In this document: positions 44,259 to 51,037 of the stretch, piece after piece
How positions within the stretch are numbered: position 1 is the stretch's first letter
Layout of the letters: each line of letters starts with the position of its first letter
Assembly (NCBI GenBank): GCA_030016385.1
Contig: JASEJN010000019.1
Span: 1 to 51,037, forward strand
Source: Clostridiales bacterium
GTDB taxonomy: Bacteria; Bacillota; Clostridia; Clostridiales; Oxobacteraceae
DNA length: 51,037 nt
Reading direction: 5' to 3'
Program-made: the position numbers and the translations under genes
The notes under the pieces: model-generated
Databases searched by the model: none
What the model saw: the letters and a program-made list of their open reading frames with translations, nothing else
Told to the model about the DNA's origin: nothing

Positions 44259-44783
44259 ATGAATCCTAAATCGTTTCGTACGGTTGTATTTCCGAAGCTG
44301 ATAAACAGGATGCCTTCAAATGGCAAGAATTCAAATATTGCTCCGTCATCCCCCAATTTGCATGGACAACAGTCTGCTGTAGCAAATGTAAATTCCGTCA
44401 TTTATATAAATCAGCTTGGTGATATGATCAATGAAAAGCCCATAATAGGCGGTCCGGCAATTAACATGATTGAAAAATGGACATTTAAACGGTATTGTAC
44501 CTTGTTAGGGTTTGATCCTTTGCCGGTATCGATTCCTGAAGGACTTAATCTGATCAAGAATGATACAAGGAACATTTCTTTTCAGAATGACAGGCGTGTT
44601 GATTTTTATAACACTTGGAGTTTCGTATATACAGGCAGTTCAAAAGAAAATGCAAAGAGCATAACTATCAATGTAAATCCATCATTCATCCCTTACTGGT
44701 CAGTTCCGAGAGCATATCAGCTTAAAGGGGAAGTAGAGCTTACAGATGTTGACGAGGTGCTGAAGCTGGGAAAAAAATATTGA
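44259..44783 (+). CDS. Unrecognised protein, first gene of a two-gene operon
   Basis: 174 residues. The N-terminus is basic and low in complexity (to about 45), without a signal peptide or membrane segment. The rest is mixed alpha/beta with KWTFKRYCTLLGFDPLPVSIPEGL and a strand-rich half (VDFYNTWSFVYTG, ITINVNPSFIPYW). I recognise no family. The end overlaps the start of the next gene by 4 nt (TTGA), so the two proteins are probably made in equal amounts and work together. Strong AAGGAGGAG ribosome site. Codon use is mixed between the left and middle styles of the window. Confidence 0.7.
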   Translation: MNPKSFRTVVFPKLINRMPSNGKNSNIAPSSPNLHGQQSAVANVNSVIYINQLGDMINEKPIIGGPAINMIEKWTFKRYCTLLGFDPLPVSIPEGLNLIKNDTRNISFQNDRRVDFYNTWSFVYTGSSKENAKSITINVNPSFIPYWSVPRAYQLKGEVELTDVDEVLKLGKKY

Positions 44784-45490
44784 GCAGCTCAAATAAACCG
44801 GCAGCCTTAGCAAAATGCAGGTATGTTACAGAACTAAGGATACAGCGTCTTAATGCTATGCAAAAACGCATGGATAACTTGATTAAAGATTATGATATCG
44901 ATCGAGAATTTGATTATCTCCAAGATCATGATGAAGATTTATATACCATAAAAGAGAAACTTGTGTTTGCATTTCCCGGAAATTATGGGCTGTTTATAGC
45001 TTTACATTTTGGTAGATTTCTTAATGAAACAATTGACACAGATGAAAAACGAAAGGCTTACGATGCTATTATCCGCTATCTTGATAATGTGAATTTATAT
45101 TTGTCATCTGAGCTTTCTGAATTTCTGGAAACGTTCTTTATTGCAAATGAAAAAATCGATATGGAAAAGTTAGAAAAAGAATCAAATGATAAAATAATGG
45201 AAATGCTGGCTGACACGGAAAATTATTTAGAACGTAACCATAAAGAGATAGAGCAATACATCGAAATTAAGAACTCTGATGAGTTTAAAAATTCTGTGGC
45301 GGGAAAACTTCAGAAGTCTATATTGAATTTTCAGAGACAAAGCGGCTATAAAGGCATTTTAATAGCAAATATGAAGATACTCAGTAAATCTTATGCTGAA
45401 TACCTTAAAAAATTAGAAGCGGCAAATGAAATAATGTTAAAAAAATATCCCAAAGCAAGATTATGTATGAATCAGGATAGCGTAATTTAA
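44780..45490 (+). CDS. Unrecognised helical protein, second gene of the operon
   Basis: 236 residues from a TTG overlapping the upstream stop codon. Nearly all helix, with charged coiled-coil-like stretches (ITELRIQRLNAMQKRMDNLI-like start, and about 120-175 rich in Glu/Lys). No membrane segment and no catalytic motif. FAFPGNYGLFIALHFGRFL is the only strongly hydrophobic segment. No family is recognised. A T-tailed terminator follows, so the operon has just two genes. Toxin-antitoxin, phage-defence and structural roles are all possible, and nothing in the sequence decides. Confidence 0.7.
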   Translation: MSSSNKPAALAKCRYVTELRIQRLNAMQKRMDNLIKDYDIDREFDYLQDHDEDLYTIKEKLVFAFPGNYGLFIALHFGRFLNETIDTDEKRKAYDAIIRYLDNVNLYLSSELSEFLETFFIANEKIDMEKLEKESNDKIMEMLADTENYLERNHKEIEQYIEIKNSDEFKNSVAGKLQKSILNFQRQSGYKGILIANMKILSKSYAEYLKKLEAANEIMLKKYPKARLCMNQDSVI

Positions 45491-45514
45491 AGTTGGATTA
45501 TAAATGCTGGGATT

Positions 45515-45545
45515 GGGTGCATCATAAAATATGCACCTTTTTTGT
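45515..45545 (+). terminator. Rho-independent terminator of the two-gene operon
   Basis: GGTGCAT and ATGCACC form a 7-bp stem with an 8-nt loop, followed by an eight-base T run. Confidence 0.85.
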
Positions 45546-45701
45546 TTCAGATTATTTTGTTCATGCAGTTCCTATGGTATACTTAATCCAAATTGCCTAT
45601 ATAATCTACCACATATCATTCAAAATAAACCACATATTGAAAATCAGTGGAAATCAAAGCTCATATTTACTATGCTGTAAGTGTAATAAGGAGGTAATGA
45701 G

Positions 45702-46222
45702 ATGCAAATCGAAATCAAAATTGATGGAAATTGCAAAGAGCCTAAAATTGTAATTTTGACTGGCAGAATGACTGATGTGATAAAAGATATTGTCAAGAAA
45801 CTATCCGAAACGGCTTCGCAAATGCTTGTGAGTTTTTGCGGTGATAAGTTTAAAATTTTAGAACAGTCACAGATATCTCATATCTATGCCTCGGCAGGCA
45901 AGGTTTATGCGATGGTACCTATTACGCTGTGGTACCGGAATTGATTAATGACTGTGGCAGTGAATTGAACGCTGTAATTTTGCAGATTATTCTATCTTTA
46001 GCCTATGGAGCTGTATGGGGAGGAGCATCAGTGATCTGGAAAAAGGATAATTGGAGTATTTTAAAGGAAACAATCGTCCACCTTGTCATCTGTTCTCTGG
46101 CGACGTTCCCGATTGCATATTTTAGCCGCTGGATGAGCTACGACATTAAAGAAATCATTATGACATTCGAGCAGCCTGCTCGAGTTCTTTTATGTCATAT
46201 TTATATTGCAAGTGAAACTTAA
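45702..46222 (+). pseudogene. LytTR regulator and DUF3021 membrane protein remnants joined by a deletion
   Basis: Behind AAGGAGG, an ATG at 45702 opens the conserved N-terminal half of small LytTR regulators (MQIEIKIDGNCKEPKIVILT, then ISHIYASAGKVYA), about 70 residues. At about 45905-45916 it passes out of frame into GTYYAVVPELINDCGSELNA, the middle of a DUF3021 membrane protein, which runs to FPIAYFSRWM and then degenerates. LytTR-DUF3021 is a common autoregulated pair in Firmicutes. The DNA-binding half of LytTR and the first helices of DUF3021 are deleted. The 3' end contains a palindrome (TCGAGCA and TGCTCGA around 46170). Non-functional is the likely state. Confidence 0.82.
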
Positions 46223-46284
46223 TAGTAGAATAATTAAACAATATATGTAAAAAATAAATATACAAAAGATAAGGCGGTGAAAAT

Positions 46285-47070
46285 ATGCAGCCGGACTACG
46301 GAAAGCTTGAGCCTGAGATCATCTGTTTTGTGGATAGAAAATGTCTAAGCACATGGGCAATACATGAAAGCCGTATATTATTCCATGACCTTACTTATAT
46401 CTATTCAGGTAGGGCTACATACGTAATAAACGGCGTACCATACCATGTCAAAGATGGCGACCTTATATACATACCCGCAGGCTGCACCAGAGGAGCCTAT
46501 GCCGAAGGGAAAGACCCGATGTGCTGTTTTACTTTCAACTTTCAATGCAGCCTGCATTCAGGAGAGCAAGTCAACCTTCCGCTGCCTTTTACAAGCAAGA
46601 TTCCTAAAACAGATTGTGATTTGATGAAATTATACAATGAATTTAACAACATCTGGCTCGATAAAAGAGATTTTTATATGCTAAAGGCAAGAGCTATATT
46701 CATGATGATAATTTACAAATATATTTTATACGGTATTCATGGTACCGAGCAATCGTTTAGCGATAAGCGGATAAAAAAAATAAAGGAATTCATATTAAAA
46801 AATTATCCTGAAAAAATAAAAATGAGCACGCTGGCAAAAATAGCGGATCTGAATCCCATTTATCTTGGCGGTTATTTTAAAAAATCTACGGGATTTTCCG
46901 TTAAACATTATATAAATACAGTACGCATAAATAAAGCAAGGGATTTATTATCGGCTGGAGGTTACACTGTTTCGGAAGCAGCTTTGGAATGCGGTTTTAA
47001 AGACATATTTTATTTCAGCAAAATATTTAAGGAAATGACAGGAGTGCCTCCGTCTGCATTTTTAAAATAG
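46285..47070 (+). CDS. AraC-family regulator with cupin sensor domain
   Basis: 261 residues. The N-terminal half is a cupin-type effector domain (YIYSGRATYVINGVPYHVKDG and LIYIPAGCTRGAYAEG). The C-terminal AraC DNA-binding domain has two helix-turn-helix motifs: MSTLAKIADLNPIYLGGYFK and VSEAALECGFKDIFYFSKIFK, ending MTGVPPSAF. The ligand is probably a sugar, by family analogy. AAGGCGGTGA precedes the ATG. The hexokinase gene downstream (140 nt) may be a target, but it has its own ribosome site and no shared operator is visible. Confidence 0.92.
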   Translation: MQPDYGKLEPEIICFVDRKCLSTWAIHESRILFHDLTYIYSGRATYVINGVPYHVKDGDLIYIPAGCTRGAYAEGKDPMCCFTFNFQCSLHSGEQVNLPLPFTSKIPKTDCDLMKLYNEFNNIWLDKRDFYMLKARAIFMMIIYKYILYGIHGTEQSFSDKRIKKIKEFILKNYPEKIKMSTLAKIADLNPIYLGGYFKKSTGFSVKHYINTVRINKARDLLSAGGYTVSEAALECGFKDIFYFSKIFKEMTGVPPSAFLK

Positions 47071-47210
47071 CATAGGAGTATATATTCTTTGAATATAAAA
47101 TATGTACCCGAATAGTATTGCTTATTTGCCGAATTTGCAATTGCTTGATAAGAAGATTATTTGAAGTTATGGTATAATAAAACTAAAAATGCAGGAGGGG
47201 GATGTTGCTT

Positions 47211-48521
47211 ATGTATGAATTGAAAAATGAGGTAAAACAATTTTTAAACAAGTATGAAATGAATTATGAAAATATCGATATGGAACAAAGCTGCAATGAA
47301 TTTATAAAAGAAATGGATGAAGGCCTTAAGGGTAACCAGAGTTCTCTTAAGATGATTCCTACGTACATAGCGACGGATAAGGAAATACCGACAGGAGAAC
47401 CGGTTATCGTCATGGATGCCGGGGGTACAAATTTCAGAGTGGCCGTCGTGACATTCGATAAAGATAAAAAGCCTGCCATAGAGGATTATAAATTGTATCG
47501 TATGCCGGGTACTAATGGTGAAATATCAAAGGATGAGTTTTTCTCAGATATTGCCAATTATATCCTGCCGGTAATAGGGAAAAGCAATAAGATTGGTTTC
47601 TGCTTCTCTTATGCGACTGAAATACTTCCGAACAAGGATGGGAGGCTTCTGCAATTCAGCAAGGAAGTACGTGTAAAAGATTTAATAGGGGAAGCTATAG
47701 GCGAGGGGCTTTTGAAAAAACTTAAGAGCATGGGAGTCAATGGCGATAAAAGGATCGTGCTTTTAAACGATACGGTGGCTACGCTGCTTGGAGGAATGGC
47801 GGCTTATCCCGACAGGGAATTTGACGGATTCATAGGTTTTATACTTGGAACCGGAACAAATACCTGCTATAGTGAGGAAAACAAGAATATACTAAAAGTA
47901 TCGGCTCTTGCCAAAAGTGAGGGCTCTATGCTTATAAATGTTGAGTCCGGCGGATATGGGAAGGCTAAAAGGGGTATAATCGATTGCGAATTTGACAATG
48001 GTACTGTAAATCCGGGAGAATATTCTTTCGAAAAGATGATTTCCGGAAGATACCAGGGGGGAGTTGTACTTGCAGTTTTAAAAAAGGCAGCAGAGGAAGG
48101 ACTATTCTCTCATAAATTTGCAGATTCAATAAAATCCGTTGATGAACTTACTTGCGAGGAAATAAGCAACTTTTTATATTATCCTTATTCTAAAAATAGC
48201 CTTTCGATGTGCTGCGGGGACGGTACGGATGATCGCATTTTACTTTATCATATATGCGATGCAATGATTGAAAGAGCGGCAAAGCTGGTTGCTATAAATC
48301 TTGCGTCTATAATGCTAAAGACAGGAAGAGGGAAAAATCCGTGCAAGCCCGTATGCATAGCCGCAGAAGGTTCAACATTCTATAAGCTTAAATTGTTCAG
48401 ATACAAGCTTGATTACTATATAAAGGAATTTTTGAATGATAAAAAAGGATTATACTGTGAGTTTGTCAAAGCGGAAAACGCAACATTAGTGGGGGCTGCC
48501 ATAGCGGGGCTTATAAACTAA
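47211..48521 (+). CDS. Hexokinase (eukaryotic-type family)
   Basis: 436 residues from the ATG at 47211; ATG at 47202 and TTG at 47205 are alternatives behind the same AGGAGGGGG site (47193-47201). It is an ASKHA kinase of the large hexokinase family rather than the short bacterial ROK or Glk types: phosphate-1 motif VMDAGGTNFRVAVV (about 67-80), sugar-binding and catalytic region VLLNDTVATLLGG, GFILGTGTNTCY, and a C-terminal adenosine motif near VCIAAEGSTFYK. It phosphorylates glucose or another hexose with ATP. Eukaryote-like hexokinases are uncommon in bacteria but known in some clostridia and Bacteroides. Monocistronic, ended by a strong hairpin. Confidence 0.9.
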   Translation: MYELKNEVKQFLNKYEMNYENIDMEQSCNEFIKEMDEGLKGNQSSLKMIPTYIATDKEIPTGEPVIVMDAGGTNFRVAVVTFDKDKKPAIEDYKLYRMPGTNGEISKDEFFSDIANYILPVIGKSNKIGFCFSYATEILPNKDGRLLQFSKEVRVKDLIGEAIGEGLLKKLKSMGVNGDKRIVLLNDTVATLLGGMAAYPDREFDGFIGFILGTGTNTCYSEENKNILKVSALAKSEGSMLINVESGGYGKAKRGIIDCEFDNGTVNPGEYSFEKMISGRYQGGVVLAVLKKAAEEGLFSHKFADSIKSVDELTCEEISNFLYYPYSKNSLSMCCGDGTDDRILLYHICDAMIERAAKLVAINLASIMLKTGRGKNPCKPVCIAAEGSTFYKLKLFRYKLDYYIKEFLNDKKGLYCEFVKAENATLVGAAIAGLIN

Positions 48522-48600
48522 TATTCGATAATGTAAATGAAGCTTATAATTCTATCAAGGGAAAATAGGAGTATTCTTTTAAATATCAATTTGGATTTAA

Positions 48601-48641
48601 TAATAAACTGCAGGGAGTAAATTATTCCTGTAGTTTATTAT
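48601..48641 (+). terminator. Rho-independent terminator after hexokinase
   Basis: TAATAAACTGCAGGGA and TCCTGTAGTTTATTA pair with one wobble around a 9-nt loop, ending in a T-rich arm. Confidence 0.82.
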
Positions 48642-48706
48642 TATTTGCTGAAGTTTACAAGGGCACTTACAAAGAGAAATTAAAACTTGCCGTCTTCGCG
48701 TCATGC

Positions 48707-49466
48707 TTATTTGGCGAAGGAATCAAAATCATTTTTACTCATTTCTTTACCAACAATTTTCCACAGGGCGTTCCTACTGTCACCGCTAAAATGCAAACCT
48801 TCTACACCATGCTTCCATGTCTCAGTGGTACAATAAAGGTAACTGTACCAGTTCGTATTGAGTTTCTTACCGCCGATAGCAGTAATTAATATACAAATTC
48901 TCAAGTAGGAGATCAAAAGCACGATCAAACGGTTTTTTCTCCATAGCCAGTGCAATACGTAATTCATTTTTGTCTACAACGGATTTGCCCTTCATAGCAT
49001 TCAAAATATTTTTTGCATCCACAGTCAATTGCTTTTTTGAAAGACAGCGATCCAAATACTGATACGCCTGTATGGATAGATATGTAGACCGCTTTTTATA
49101 TGCTTTGCAATAAAACACTTTCTTCTGCTCAATAAGAGCTATGATGTTTTCCATATTGTATCCTAATCCACATAAAGAGGGCAATTCCTTGTTTTCATTG
49201 CAAAGCAGAATCCCATGGTTCTCAATGTATTCGAGCAATTCCTCCTGTCGTGCCGAACTGTACTGCGGAAACAACTCAGGATTACGCACACGGGAACAAA
49301 CGATACGGCCACAATCTTTGCAAATGATATATTCCACAATAGAACCGGATTTAGCACTATGATAAGCATATAAATCAGGATAAATTTGTCCATTGCCCAT
49401 TTGGTATCCTATTCCGAGATTGGTGCTGTTACAATAACTGCATTTTTCAATATGCATATATCTCAC
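48707..49466 (-). pseudogene. Zinc-ribbon protein (TFIIIB-like annotation class) broken by a 4-nt tandem duplication
   Basis: The upstream part (199 residues, start 49466) has a zinc ribbon with CX2C pairs (KCSYCNSTNLGIGY and CKDCGRIVC) and winged-helix-like helices. It ends FDRAFDLLLENLYI and then a short out-of-frame tail. The next frame continues TAIGGKKLNTNWYSYLYCT to the true stop at 48707. Removing one ATTA from ATTAATTA (TAATTAAT on the plus strand, 48883-48890) restores one reading frame of about 252 residues. So a tandem 4-nt duplication broke it, recently since the rest is intact. The full-length family is uncharacterised. Confidence 0.8.
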
Positions 49467-49540
49467 GCCCTTTCGATTATTGTCATAGCATGTTAAATAA
49501 TATAAATTTTATACGAATTGCATTTGACTGTCATTAATGT

Positions 49541-50296
49541 TCATTCGGAAAAGATAATTTTTTTCATATGGCGAGCAAATTGTTGTTCAATATCGGCATC
49601 GATTGCGAATTCTTTGTCAGTCGAATAACAGTCAAGTGCCTTTTGAATAAGATCGGTGTATTCGCCTGAAAGACGAGTCATACCCCATTTCCCTCCATCC
49701 ATCTTTGACAGGACAAGGCCATCTTTCATATAGGCAAGTACTCGGCAGAGGTTGAGTATGATATAGACAGGATTGCCTACGATCTCGCTTTCTGCGTTTT
49801 CAACATCTGATCTTATACTCGCTAAATAGTCGCTTTTCGGAACTTCTCCAAAAACATCTTCGATAGGTTTGCCATATTGAACAATGCCAACCTTCTTAAC
49901 AACAGTAAAATGCGCAGCCAAATCACAATCCGTACCGTTCATTGTACGGCAGTATTTTGACAAATTACCAACAATTTCTTTAATGTGAGCATTTGAAAAG
50001 TGAAGTTGAAATGGAGTCGGATGATTGAAATCCTTGCAATCACCATATAGAACCACACTCATTTCAAAGCCTTTTGGCGGAGCAGCCTGATTTAACCGAA
50101 GAAGTGTGCGTATCAACGCTTCTTTTTGTGCCTGTGTCAAATTTTCATAAACTACAACCAAAAAGTCGATATCACTTTTATTCCAATTGAAACAACCGAA
50201 TGCAAGGGAACCGTGAATATAAATGCCGCAAAGGTTTTTCCCCAGAACATTTTGATATTCATCGCTGGTAATTGATAATATTTCAGACGGTTTCAT
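49541..50296 (-). CDS. AadA-like aminoglycoside nucleotidyltransferase family protein
   Basis: 251 residues from the ATG at 50296 (GAAGGATAAG upstream); the frame runs 14 codons further but lacks a ribosome site. The nucleotidyltransferase motif GSLAFGCFNWNKSDIDFLVVV (about 28-48) has the GS and DxD residues that hold the metal-nucleotide. The DUF4111-type C-terminal domain follows, with PVYIILNLCRVLAYMKDGLVLSKMDGGKW, as in ANT(3'')/ANT(9) adenylyltransferases. Proteins of this type can adenylylate streptomycin or spectinomycin, but many chromosomal homologues have no known resistance. Resistance is inference only. Confidence 0.85.
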   Translation of the reverse strand: MKPSEILSITSDEYQNVLGKNLCGIYIHGSLAFGCFNWNKSDIDFLVVVYENLTQAQKEALIRTLLRLNQAAPPKGFEMSVVLYGDCKDFNHPTPFQLHFSNAHIKEIVGNLSKYCRTMNGTDCDLAAHFTVVKKVGIVQYGKPIEDVFGEVPKSDYLASIRSDVENAESEIVGNPVYIILNLCRVLAYMKDGLVLSKMDGGKWGMTRLSGEYTDLIQKALDCYSTDKEFAIDADIEQQFARHMKKIIFSE

Positions 50297-51037
50297 TGTC
50301 TTATCCTTCTTTTTACATGTTCGCCATTTATTAATCAAACACTTCGTAGATCAGGTCGACTTGTCCCGATGTCGTTTTTTATTGCTTACATTCTAACACT
50401 ATCCCGCAATTCAGTCCATTATAAACCATTCAAGTCAACGTCCTTTTTTCCTGTGCCACCGGCTGTATGGCTGAAATGCCTCAAGAGGCTGATTAAAACA
50501 ATATGAAAATCCAGTCTGTCCGGAAAACCATCCACACATGGCCGGCGGGGAAAATCAAGTTTGGTATACGATATTCTTGTTTTTATATCTTTCACGTGAA
50601 CTTTTGTCATAAGCCAGAGACTATGGTTATTACCTTTTATTCAAAATCATCTCATTTTATAAGCATTCATGAGTAATAATATGACTGCTTAAGCATTTAG
50701 CATATAATATTCTAAAACCGGGTGATATATCCATTAAATAGAACAAAATGGATATACTTGTGGATTGCATATATATGGTAATTGTGCTATTTTTAGTATA
50801 AAGTATTTGAGGCAGTTTTTCTTCAAACTTGGGGATTGTATTGAGACTATCCTAAGTTTACTCAACAAATCAATATTGGGAAAATATGGTAAAGGCATTA
50901 CTGAGATTTTATGTTTCACATAAAAATCAAATCGCTGTTTTATAACCTCTGTTATTGCATTAATAAGTATATAGACCATAATTAATCTGTTGTGCTAACT
51001 GATTATTTAGGGTATTAAGGAATATTATGGTAATCAA
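50297..51037. other. Window end without a supportable gene
   Basis: About 740 nt. Open frames of 60-80 codons occur (for example leftward 50734-50979) but have no ribosome site, no family signal and AT-rich composition. A GC-richer patch at 50440-50570 may be gene debris. I see no tRNA, repeat or terminator. Confidence 0.4.

Noticed and set aside
45493..45753. 86-codon open frame between the two-gene operon and the LytTR remnant
   Set aside because: It runs through the terminator at 45515-45545, has no ribosome site and overlaps the better-supported LytTR start.
50734..50979. 81-codon leftward open frame near the window end
   Set aside because: It reads somewhat like protein, but there is no ribosome site and I cannot tie it to a family; it could be debris.

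Overview
The window is a low-GC chromosome segment from a spore-former-type Clostridia member (Firmicutes/Bacillota, Clostridiaceae-like; I cannot name a species). The evidence is the conserved protease block tig-clpP-clpX-lonB-lon-engB, single-chain glyS behind a T-box leader, strong GGAGG ribosome sites with many TTG/GTG starts, sigma-A promoters and T-tailed hairpin terminators.

Layout. 0.2-6.1 kb: poorly characterised, mostly exported or membrane-anchored proteins, including two tandem paralogues, a TPR-like protein with a C-terminal four-Cys motif, a secreted alpha/alpha-toroid-like protein and a propeller-like protein. 6.2-15.6 kb: the protein-quality-control block (trigger factor, ClpP, ClpX, LonB, Lon, EngB) followed by a CPBP membrane protease. 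15.8-18.9 kb: three Gly/Tyr/Pro-rich small proteins in a row, a convergent bactofilin and small membrane proteins. 19.0-22.0 kb: a tight three-gene operon of the acyl-CoA dehydratase activase type. 22.1-30.6 kb: an FG-GAP-like lipid-facing protein, an orphan sugar-binding lipoprotein, a SIS isomerase, a truncated PTS enzyme I-like protein that has lost its phospho-histidine, T-box-glyS, a flavin amine oxidase and a 61-residue eight-Cys protein. 30.7 kb: tRNA-Arg(CCG).

From about 31 to 44 kb the style changes: more GC, CGG/CGC arginine and ATC isoleucine codons replace the AGA/AGG/ATA style of the left part. This stretch looks accessory: DegV, a short QueG-like protein, transporter and hydrolase remnants, a rubrerythrin-VIT metal exporter, a CrtI-like oxidoreductase, TetR with its operator, a shortened nitroreductase-like protein, a GH29 fucosidase, a divergent Znu zinc importer and an APC permease frameshifted in a poly-A run. 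From 44 to 51 kb follow an unrecognised two-gene operon, a LytTR/DUF3021 deletion remnant, AraC, a eukaryotic-type hexokinase, a zinc-ribbon gene broken by a 4-nt duplication, and an AadA-like nucleotidyltransferase.

The best structural discovery is a family of three 99-nt palindromic elements (11.7, 26.6 and 36.3 kb; inverted ends beginning CTTC, with a perfect 9-bp target duplication at the third copy). The third copy is split by a second, 140-nt palindromic element with its own perfect 9-bp duplication. All copies lie in intergenic leaders, one between the lon promoter and its ribosome site and one just upstream of the glyS T-box promoter.
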